A stretch of DNA of 64,000 nt from Dysgonomonas sp. UBA7710 (GTDB lineage: Bacteria; Bacteroidota; Bacteroidia; Bacteroidales; Dysgonomonadaceae), in NCBI RefSeq assembly GCF_002482385.1, contig NZ_DLFW01000020.1:30918-94917 (forward strand). Reading direction: 5' to 3'. The notes below the pieces were generated by a model. That model was not told the DNA's origin. It saw only the letters and a program-made list of their open reading frames with translations, and searched no databases. Position 1 is the first letter of the stretch; each line of letters begins with the position of its first letter. The translations under genes and the position numbers were made by a program. This document shows positions 37,593-44,870 of this stretch, in pieces.

Positions 37593-37868
37593 GTAGTCGT
37601 TGTCTTATGTTTCGGGGTAGAGGAACATTAGAAATGCACTTTTTATTAATCACAATTTTGGATACTTGGTATCCGCAGTATTTAGGCATATGCAAAATGA
37701 ATGATTTGCATAGACGTGTTTTGGCATAGGTAATACTTTTATTATCCTGTTTTGCTTTTTCGGGTAATAGAATTACCTGATGAGGATATGTTATATTTTA
37801 ACATATAGCTTTTTACGTCCATGCCCGAATGAAATAGACTGTTATAAAAACATTAATAAATATATGGT

Positions 37869-38984
37869 ATGCAGCTATTTAAATTAAAAACAAGGCTCCA
37901 CGAGTTCAATTCTTTCATGCAATTTGCGAAAGAATTTGATCTCGGACCAAATGACTTGGTGATAACCAATGAGTTTCTTTTCACTCCATTTATGAAACCG
38001 CTTAATCTCTCCTGCCATTATATTATGCAGGAAAAATACGGATTGGGTGAACCCTCGGACGAAATGATGAACAGTATTTTGAAAGATGTTCAAAATATTA
38101 ACTATGACCGGATTATCGCAGTAGGTGGCGGAACCGTGATCGATATATCCAAACTCTTTGTCCTTAAAGATGTGGATGATGTCTGTGATGCTTTTGAAAG
38201 AAAGATACCAATCGTAAAAGATAAACAATTAATCATTATACCTACCACTTGCGGTACAGGAAGTGAAGTGACTAACATCTCTATCGCTGAGCTGAAATCG
38301 AAACATACAAAATTAGGCTTAGCGGACGATGCGTTATTGGCAGACGAAGCTGTCTTAATTCCTGAATTACTAAAAGGACTTCCTTTCAGGTTCTATGCCG
38401 CTAGTGCTATCGATGCCCTCATACATGCCGTAGAGTCATATTTGTCTCCCAAAGCAACTGCTTACAGCCAGCTATTCAGTAAAGAGTCAATCCGCATTAG
38501 TCTTGATATCTTTCGCAATATCGCTATGCAGGGAGAAGAATATCGTTTCACCCGGCTGAGAGATATGCTTATAGCAAGCAATTACGCAGGCATTGCTTTC
38601 GGGAATGCCGGAGTGGGTGCTATACATGCTCTCTCCTATCCCCTTGGCGGAACATATCACGTACCTCACGGGGAAGCCAATTACCAGTTTTTTACCAAAG
38701 TGCTGCACGTATATCAACAGAAAAAGCCGGGAGGAGATATTATAGAACTCAATCAGATACTCGCTGACGGCCTACATGTATCGACCTATAATGTTTACGA
38801 ACAGTTAGATTACATTCTGGGAAGAATGCTCCCTAAAAAAACACTCCGGGAATATGGAATGACTGAATCCGATATAGAGACATTTACCGCTAACGTTGAA
38901 AAAACACAACAACGATTGCTAGCAAATAATTATGTCGCATTTGCTCGGGAGGACATAAGAGGAATATTTCGAGAACTATATTAA
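37869..38984 (+). CDS. 4hbD: 4-hydroxybutyrate dehydrogenase (iron-type alcohol dehydrogenase)
   Basis: A 371-residue group III alcohol dehydrogenase, close in sequence to the 4-hydroxybutyrate dehydrogenases I recall from Clostridium and P. gingivalis: LVITNEFLFTPFM, GLGEPSDEMMNSIL, IAVGGGTVIDISKLFVLK, PTTCGTGSEVTNISIAE, SAIDALIHAVESYLSPKA, NYAGIAFGNAGVGAIHALSY, GGTYHVPHGEANYQFF. The metal-site Asp and His residues are present. It interconverts succinate semialdehyde and 4-hydroxybutyrate with NAD(H). It is 11 bp upstream of sucD and behind a B12 riboswitch. Confidence 0.93.
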   Translation: MQLFKLKTRLHEFNSFMQFAKEFDLGPNDLVITNEFLFTPFMKPLNLSCHYIMQEKYGLGEPSDEMMNSILKDVQNINYDRIIAVGGGTVIDISKLFVLKDVDDVCDAFERKIPIVKDKQLIIIPTTCGTGSEVTNISIAELKSKHTKLGLADDALLADEAVLIPELLKGLPFRFYAASAIDALIHAVESYLSPKATAYSQLFSKESIRISLDIFRNIAMQGEEYRFTRLRDMLIASNYAGIAFGNAGVGAIHALSYPLGGTYHVPHGEANYQFFTKVLHVYQQKKPGGDIIELNQILADGLHVSTYNVYEQLDYILGRMLPKKTLREYGMTESDIETFTANVEKTQQRLLANNYVAFAREDIRGIFRELY

Positions 38985-38995
38985 AAATAAAAACA

Positions 38996-40351
38996 ATGGA
39001 AATTAAAGAAATGGTTGTTGCTGCCAGGAAAGCACAGGTTATCTATGACGAATATTTCGATCAGGAAAAAGCAGATCTTGTCGTAAGACTTACTGCAAAA
39101 GCAATGTTCGACAATGCTGATGATTTAGCCCATCGTGGACATACCGAAACCGAAATGGGAAATTACCAGGACAAAAGAGCCAAGGTCTTGAATAAGTCAA
39201 AAGGCTTATGGCAAGACCTGAAAGGAAAGAAATCAATGGGGATTATCGGCATCGACGAAGTTACAAACTTGATTGAGATAGCAAAGCCGATCGGCGTAGT
39301 GGCGGGTATCATCCCGATGACTAATCCGGTGGTCACCATCATGTCAAAAGTAATGTTTGCATTGAAAACTAAAAATGCGATTATTATCTCTCCACATCCC
39401 AAAGCAAAAAACACTTGTATACATACGGTAGACCTTATTAGAAAAGCTGTTTGCCCTCATGGTGTACCGGAAGATTTGATTCAAATAATAGAAGAACCAA
39501 CACTAGACAAAACACAGGAACTGATGAGAGAATGTGACGTAATTGTTGCAACAGGAGGTATGCCTATGGTTAAATCGGCATATTCTTCGGGAAAACCATC
39601 TTTCGGTGTGGGTGCAGGGAATGTACAGGTGATTCTGGATCGTTATATTGATTTGGACGACGCAGCGGAAAAGGTAATCACCGGACGTAGTTTTGACAAT
39701 GGCATTATCTGTTCAGGTGAGCAGAGTATCATCTATCCAAGAGCGGAGAAGTCTGATGTTTTCGAAGCCTTTGTTCGCCATGGTGCTTATTTTGTACCGG
39801 AAACGGATCGGGAGAAATTAGTAAATACATTATTTATAAACGGAAATATCAATCGTGATATCGTAGGGCAGGATGTATTTGTTATTGCTCAAAAAGCTGG
39901 AATATCGATTCCGGGAACCACAAGGGTAATGATCGTCGAAGCCAAGGGTATCGGAAAAGAGGATATTGTCAGCAAAGAAAAAATGTGTCCTGTACTTGCA
40001 GCCTTTCCCTATGATTTTTTTGAAGAGGCTATTCAAATTGCCAAAACAAATTTAAATATGGAAGGAAGTGGACATACAGCAGCTATTCATTCAAACAACC
40101 AAGCAAATATAATTAAAGCAGGAAGCGAGTTATCTGTTTCCCGTCTTATTGTTAATGCGCCAAGTGCAACAACGGCCGGAGGATCATTACAAAACGGCTT
40201 ACCTGTAACCAATACGTTGGGTTGTGGTAGCTGGGGGAATAATTCCATATCTGAAAATTTCACATACAAACACCTTTTAAACATCACTCGTATAGCTCCG
40301 CTTTCTACGCGTATGCGTGTACCTACGGATGAAGAAATATGGCATTCGTAA
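38996..40351 (+). CDS. sucD: CoA-acylating succinate-semialdehyde dehydrogenase
   Basis: A 451-residue member of the acylating aldehyde dehydrogenase subfamily. It has the nucleotide site GVVAGIIPMTNPVVTIMSK, catalytic Cys239 in FDNGIICSGEQSII, and the C-terminal SGHTAAIHSNN and TNTLGCGSWGNNSISEN. These features match SucD of C. kluyveri and P. gingivalis. It reduces succinyl-CoA to succinate semialdehyde, which the adjacent 4-hydroxybutyrate dehydrogenase then reduces. A strong hairpin with a T tail lies 25 bp after the stop. Confidence 0.94.
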   Translation: MEIKEMVVAARKAQVIYDEYFDQEKADLVVRLTAKAMFDNADDLAHRGHTETEMGNYQDKRAKVLNKSKGLWQDLKGKKSMGIIGIDEVTNLIEIAKPIGVVAGIIPMTNPVVTIMSKVMFALKTKNAIIISPHPKAKNTCIHTVDLIRKAVCPHGVPEDLIQIIEEPTLDKTQELMRECDVIVATGGMPMVKSAYSSGKPSFGVGAGNVQVILDRYIDLDDAAEKVITGRSFDNGIICSGEQSIIYPRAEKSDVFEAFVRHGAYFVPETDREKLVNTLFINGNINRDIVGQDVFVIAQKAGISIPGTTRVMIVEAKGIGKEDIVSKEKMCPVLAAFPYDFFEEAIQIAKTNLNMEGSGHTAAIHSNNQANIIKAGSELSVSRLIVNAPSATTAGGSLQNGLPVTNTLGCGSWGNNSISENFTYKHLLNITRIAPLSTRMRVPTDEEIWHS

Positions 40352-40375
40352 GAGATGTTCTATATGTATGAGCCT

Positions 40376-40420
40376 TACCGGCCCCGGGGCTAATGCTCAT
40401 TTCCCGGGGCTGGTATTTTA
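40376..40420 (+). terminator. hairpin between sucD and the lactonase-like gene
   Basis: A 13-bp stem rich in GGCCCCGGG (40376-40388 with 40403-40415, one wobble) is followed by ATTTTATAG. It may partly terminate transcription, lowering the lactonase-like gene relative to the dehydrogenases. Confidence 0.65.
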
Positions 40421-40445
40421 TAGATTAAAAAACAGAAATAAAAAA

Positions 40446-41246
40446 ATGGAAAAAGAACAATCCGTCAGATTATATATGTTCAATACAGGAGTATTGAAAT
40501 GCAGAGAGAATAATATTAAGATGAATGCATCCTTAACCCCATATGAAATACCTGTACCTTGGTTCCTTATTACACACCCCAAAGGAAATATCATCATCGA
40601 TGGAGGAAATGCAGTAGAATGCGCTACAAAAGCCAGAGAGTACTGGGGAGACATTTGTGATGTATATTGGCCCGAAATGGCAGAAGAGGAGGGGTGTTAT
40701 AATACAGTAAAGAACTTAGGAATTGATCCTGACTCCATAAAATATGTATTACAATCACATTTACATTTAGATCATACAGGTGCAGTCGGAAGATTTGCAA
40801 ATGCAACACATATCGTACACCGTAAAGAATATGAATATGCTTATACAGCCGATTGGTTTGCAAAGGGTGGTTATATAAGGAATGATTTCGATCGGCCGAA
40901 TCTTAATTGGGACATCATCAATATTAACAACCATGATATATATGATATTATGGGAGATGGTAGCGTTATTATGGCTCCAACCCCTGGCCATTCGCCCGGA
41001 CATTGTAGCTTTATCGTTAACTTACCCCAAAGTGGTTCTATTATTTTAACAGCTGACGCAGCTTATACAACGGATCATTGGGAAAACAAAGTCTTGCCCG
41101 GATTTTTGACTTCTGCTCAGGATACCGCCCGGTCTGTAGCCAAACTAAGAGCAATTGCCAACCGAACAAATGCATTGGTAGTAACAGGGCATGATCCAAT
41201 CAAATGGACTGAATTAAAAAAAGGTTTTGCTGATTTTTATAAATAA
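40446..41246 (+). CDS. lactonase-like metallo-beta-lactamase fold hydrolase
   Basis: The ATG at 40446 starts a typical 266-residue protein; the longer frame from 40317 overlaps the sucD end and runs through a hairpin. The MBL motif HLHLDHTG is at about residues 105-112, with later ligands in PGHSPGHCSF, DAAYTT and VVTGHDP. The N-terminus, RLYMFNTGVLKCRENNIKMN, resembles AttM/BlcC-type N-acyl homoserine and gamma-butyrolactone lactonases. With 4-hydroxybutyrate and succinate semialdehyde dehydrogenases it makes the same gene trio as blcABC of Agrobacterium, so gamma-butyrolactone is a plausible substrate (inference). Confidence 0.75.
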   Translation: MEKEQSVRLYMFNTGVLKCRENNIKMNASLTPYEIPVPWFLITHPKGNIIIDGGNAVECATKAREYWGDICDVYWPEMAEEEGCYNTVKNLGIDPDSIKYVLQSHLHLDHTGAVGRFANATHIVHRKEYEYAYTADWFAKGGYIRNDFDRPNLNWDIININNHDIYDIMGDGSVIMAPTPGHSPGHCSFIVNLPQSGSIILTADAAYTTDHWENKVLPGFLTSAQDTARSVAKLRAIANRTNALVVTGHDPIKWTELKKGFADFYK

Positions 41247-41380
41247 TTTAGGTTAATACTTTTATAGTATTACAAACACTTTTTGAAAATTAAGGATTTA
41301 CAAGGTGTCGTAAATCCTTTTTATATAGACTAAAAGATATCAATATTCTTCTTTATTAGTATATTTTACAAAAAAAACAA

Positions 41381-41388
41381 TACCTTTG
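41381..41388 (+). promoter_or_regulatory. -7 element of the corrinoid/tetrapyrrole uptake operon
   Basis: TACCTTTG fits the -7 consensus and lies about 15 bp upstream of the aptamer start. Confidence 0.65.
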
Positions 41389-41399
41389 CGCTCGATTAT

Positions 41400-41573
41400 G
41401 GTGAATCATTTACATCCTGTAAATTGATGAGAGGGAATCCGGTGAAAATCCGGAACAATACCCGTTGCTGTGATCCCATCTTTATATTTAGACAAATATG
41501 AAGAGATTACAATCCTCAGCCACTGATGAATATCGGGAAGGCTTGTGAGTTGGGAGAGTCAGAAAACCTGCCT
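41400..41573 (+). ncRNA. cobalamin riboswitch upstream of the TonB receptor operon
   Basis: Conserved elements are present in order: GAGAGGGAATCCGGTGAAAA, GGAACAATACCCGTTGCTGT, GCCACTGATGAATATCGGGA, AAGGC and GTCAGAAAACCTGCC. The promoter at 41381 precedes it. A downstream expression platform is visible (41572-41635). Confidence 0.94.
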
Positions 41574-41635
41574 TAATCATATTAAATCATTAGTCCCGGG
41601 GTTAGGACATGATTAAGAAATGATAAAATCATTTC
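41572..41635 (+). promoter_or_regulatory. expression-platform hairpins before the TonB receptor start
   Basis: CTTAATCAT (41572-41580) can pair with ATGATTAAG (41609-41617), and GAAATGAT (41617-41624) can pair with ATCATTTC (41628-41635). The two stems share base 41617, so they probably compete. The second lies 20 bp from the ATG at 41655, consistent with control of translation start. Confidence 0.5.
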
Positions 41636-41654
41636 CAATATATTTATTATAACT

Positions 41655-43883
41655 ATGAAACCAAAGTATGCGTTTATTGCATTGTTCTTGGTGTGCTTGT
41701 CTGTGAGCGGAGGGCTATGTGCTCAAAACATCCAGAACCAAACACCGGATCAGACTACAAGAACTTTAAGCTCTATTGCTATAAAAGGACAAGTTGTCGA
41801 TAATATTAGTGGCAGGGGAATCCCATATGCAACCTTATTTGTCAAAAACTTAGATATTGGGGTATCTTGTAATGAAGATGGATATTATGAACTGAATTTA
41901 CCGGATTCATTAAGCTATGAAGTAATTGTTCGTTCTACAGGATATCAGGAAAAAATACAGGATATCGGATCTTCTTCAGCTTCTATATATGAAAAAATAA
42001 AATTGACACAGAATACACATAACTTACAAGAAGTTGTGGTTACAGGGACCCGAACAGAAAAAACATTAGCTAATACTCCTGTCTTAACCCGTGTGATATC
42101 TTCCTCGCAATTACTCCAAAATGATTTTGAGAATATCATGGACGCTTTGGAGTATAATATCCCAGGATTACAATTCAACAGTGACCCTCGTGGAGATAAT
42201 ATACGCATACAGGGCCTTGAGAATAAATATATCCTTATTCTTGTCGATGGAGAGCGTCTATCTAATACTCCCGGAGGACCGATTGATTTTGAACGTCTGA
42301 GTATGTCGAATGTTAAACAAATTGAAGTGATTAAAGGAGCTGCGTCAGCCTTATATGGGTCTAGCGCAATTGGCATGACAATAAATATAATAACTAAAAC
42401 TCCTGAGAGAAAATTAGAGGGATGGGCTAAAGCCCGTTATTCAAAGTTTAACGATTTGGTATTTGATGCTAGTGTTGGTACTAAATTCAAGAATATAACT
42501 TCCCAGACTTTGTTTTATAGAAACTCTTACGATGGATATGATCTAACACCTGAAACTCCACAAGCATACACAAAGAACCCGGGTGAGAATATGAATGTAG
42601 AGCAGAAATTGGGATGGAGTAATAATCTGACAAAAGTTATGGCATCAGGAATTCTATACTTAAACGAAGTGACTAATCCAGAAGAGAGTACCAAGAATAC
42701 CCATTATAAAAGTAACAATAAAACTCTTAGAGCTTCAGTAGATCAGAAAGTTGGAAATTACAACCAATTGAGAATGTCTTACTACGGAGATTTTTACACA
42801 AGGGAAACCGTATTTGAGAAACTCAATGAATCTGAAAAAAATGCGACGTCTCATGTCCAGAATATTCGTCTGATAGATATATATAGCCCTTTGGTTAATT
42901 TACAGGCTGTTTTCGGAGGGGAATTTAACTGGAACAAAGATTATAATGAAATTCAGTATGGAGAGGAAGTTAAGACTCGTAAAGTAAACGATGTAAATGG
43001 TTTCGGCCAGTTCGATTGGCAAATTATACCTTTATTTAATGTTGTTGGAGGATTCCGTTATACTCATCATTCTGTTTTTGGTAATGCATTCAGTCCGAAG
43101 ATAAATATAATGGTTAGTCCGGGAGACTGGAGATTCAGAGGTGGGTACAGTCGGGGATTTAAGGCACCTGATGCAACCGAACTATACTCAGATTTTATGA
43201 TGGGTTCAGTTTCTCATAATATTGGAAATCCGGATCTAAAGCCTGAGAAATCGGACTATTTCTATATTTCTTCCGAATATAGAGCACAATTTTTTAATAT
43301 TAGTGTAGATATTTATCAAAATAATATCAACAACAAAATTCAATCGGCATACGTCCTCGTAAAAGATGAAAACGGTATTGAAAGTACTGAAATGCGTTAT
43401 AGTAATGTTGACAAGGCCCGTATACGAGGTGCAGAATTGAGTATAGATTATTACCCTCTAAGACAATTATATTTTCATGGAAGCTATGCTTATACTGATG
43501 CCAGAAACATGAACACAAAGTTGCAGTTAAAAGGAAATACCCGGCATGCCTTTAGTTATAGTACGACTTATAAAGATCAACTATTCAAAAAAGATTTTTC
43601 CATCTCACTAGCAGGTCATTGGTCTTCACCTAAAATTAATGATGCGGAAGAAACTTCTCTTGATCCGGAAACGGGAGAAACTGTCCAGATAATTACAACG
43701 AATCCTCAATCAGCCTTTAGTCTGTGGAAGCTGACAGTACTACTTACTCCGTGGAAAAAAGATCATATGGAAGTTAATGTCTCGGGAGGTATTCAGAATA
43801 TTTTCAATTATACTGATGCTAAAAAATTTACTACATATGACCCGGGACGCCGTCTGTTTGGTTCTGTAATGTTCAAATTTTAA
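41655..43883 (+). CDS. TonB-dependent corrinoid/tetrapyrrole receptor (BtuB/HmuR-like)
   Basis: A 742-residue TonB-dependent transporter with a signal peptide (1-23), a CarboxypepD_reg-like domain (about 44-120), a TonB box region (LQEVVVTGTRTEKTLANTPV), a plug with IRIQGLENKYILILVDGERL and GAASALYGSSAIGMTINIIT, and a barrel ending GSVMFKF. The B12 riboswitch upstream and the operon partners suggest a corrinoid, and BtuB or HmuR (heme) are the closest family choices. It is cotranscribed with an HmuY-type lipoprotein. Confidence 0.88.
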   Translation: MKPKYAFIALFLVCLSVSGGLCAQNIQNQTPDQTTRTLSSIAIKGQVVDNISGRGIPYATLFVKNLDIGVSCNEDGYYELNLPDSLSYEVIVRSTGYQEKIQDIGSSSASIYEKIKLTQNTHNLQEVVVTGTRTEKTLANTPVLTRVISSSQLLQNDFENIMDALEYNIPGLQFNSDPRGDNIRIQGLENKYILILVDGERLSNTPGGPIDFERLSMSNVKQIEVIKGAASALYGSSAIGMTINIITKTPERKLEGWAKARYSKFNDLVFDASVGTKFKNITSQTLFYRNSYDGYDLTPETPQAYTKNPGENMNVEQKLGWSNNLTKVMASGILYLNEVTNPEESTKNTHYKSNNKTLRASVDQKVGNYNQLRMSYYGDFYTRETVFEKLNESEKNATSHVQNIRLIDIYSPLVNLQAVFGGEFNWNKDYNEIQYGEEVKTRKVNDVNGFGQFDWQIIPLFNVVGGFRYTHHSVFGNAFSPKINIMVSPGDWRFRGGYSRGFKAPDATELYSDFMMGSVSHNIGNPDLKPEKSDYFYISSEYRAQFFNISVDIYQNNINNKIQSAYVLVKDENGIESTEMRYSNVDKARIRGAELSIDYYPLRQLYFHGSYAYTDARNMNTKLQLKGNTRHAFSYSTTYKDQLFKKDFSISLAGHWSSPKINDAEETSLDPETGETVQIITTNPQSAFSLWKLTVLLTPWKKDHMEVNVSGGIQNIFNYTDAKKFTTYDPGRRLFGSVMFKF

Positions 43884-43919
43884 TAATCTTAAATAAAATC
43901 AATTTTAAAAATTATCAAA

Positions 43920-44795
43920 ATGAAAAGAGTTAGTTTTTTTAAGTATTCCCTTACGCTTGTTGCGATATTCTTTGCCATAGGGATATTTACATCGTGTAGT
44001 GATGAAGACGATGACAAATTAAAGGTTTCAGTAGAAAGTCTATCTTTTGATTCTCAAACATTGAATAAGACTTTTCAGGTTTCCTCAAATGTCAATTGGA
44101 CAATTGTTTCAGACCAATCTTGGTGCATAGTCACTCCAACATCAGGAAATGGAACGTCGGAGGTTAATGTGACCGTTACAGAATATGACAACTATAAAGA
44201 AGCTCGTAAGGCTGAAATATTATTGTCAGCAACAGGGCTAGCACCTATTGTTATTGAGGTCTCGCAGATTGCAGGAATCATTCCTGGCATAAAAGAAGTG
44301 AAATTTGAGGCTCAGAGTTTTACAGAATGGACATATTTCTCATTTGACAAGGGAGATTTTGTTACTGTGGATCAGGAGAAGTACGCCGATGATTCCAATT
44401 GGGATCTAGGTTTTCTTCGTTTTAACATCAGAACCAATGGTGGATTGTCCGGGAAAGGGCAAGGGGCTGTATTAAGTACAGACAAGAAAAAATTTGAAGA
44501 TGTGGCAACCGTTCCTTCAAGTGGATTCATTGAAGATTCGGAAATTAAAGTAATGGCTTCGGGTGGCATGCCTCCTAAATATGTAACAACGCCGGGTAAC
44601 TCGGCATTTAAAGTAGGCGACAATCAAGGTTGGGCATGGTACGACAATAAATCTGCAGTATGGTCTTTCAATAACAATGTATTCATTATTCGCACAGCAA
44701 GTGGAAAATATGCAAAAGTGATTATGAAAACTTTCTTAGATGATAAAGATAAGTCCGGAAACATCACGTTCGAATATATTTATCCTTTCTATTAA
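43920..44795 (+). CDS. BACON-HmuY family surface lipoprotein
   Basis: A 291-residue lipoprotein with a signal peptide and lipobox FTSC (Cys26) and an acidic linker. Next is a BACON domain (about 35-115: FQVSSNVNWTIVSDQSWCIV, GTSEVNVTVTEYDNY) and a C-terminal HmuY domain (about 130-291: WTYFSFDKGDFVTV, SNWDLGFLRFNIRTNGGLSG, GQGAVLST). HmuY proteins bind heme on the surface, and relatives may bind other tetrapyrroles. Methionines in VMASGGMPPKYVTTPG (about 210-225) are candidate axial ligands, but this is inference. Under a B12 riboswitch, a corrinoid ligand is more likely than heme. Confidence 0.87.
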   Translation: MKRVSFFKYSLTLVAIFFAIGIFTSCSDEDDDKLKVSVESLSFDSQTLNKTFQVSSNVNWTIVSDQSWCIVTPTSGNGTSEVNVTVTEYDNYKEARKAEILLSATGLAPIVIEVSQIAGIIPGIKEVKFEAQSFTEWTYFSFDKGDFVTVDQEKYADDSNWDLGFLRFNIRTNGGLSGKGQGAVLSTDKKKFEDVATVPSSGFIEDSEIKVMASGGMPPKYVTTPGNSAFKVGDNQGWAWYDNKSAVWSFNNNVFIIRTASGKYAKVIMKTFLDDKDKSGNITFEYIYPFY

Positions 44796-44821
44796 TAGCT
44801 TTTCTTCAATAATTAATTTTC

Positions 44822-44860
44822 ATCCTTATAACCGGTATATCCGGTTATAAGGATTCAATC
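44822..44860 (+). terminator. hairpin between HmuY-like and CobN-like genes
   Basis: A perfect 14-bp stem (44822-44835 with 44841-44854) has a 5-base TATAT loop, only 16 bp before the next ATG. It lacks a strong T tail, so it may be a processing site or partial terminator that sets the ratio of surface proteins to chelatase. Confidence 0.6.
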
Positions 44861-44870
44861 TTTTAGTTTT

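Noticed and set aside
40317..40445. N-terminal extension of the lactonase-like gene
   Set aside because: It would overlap the end of sucD and translate a GC-rich hairpin; the ATG at 40446 begins the conserved domain.
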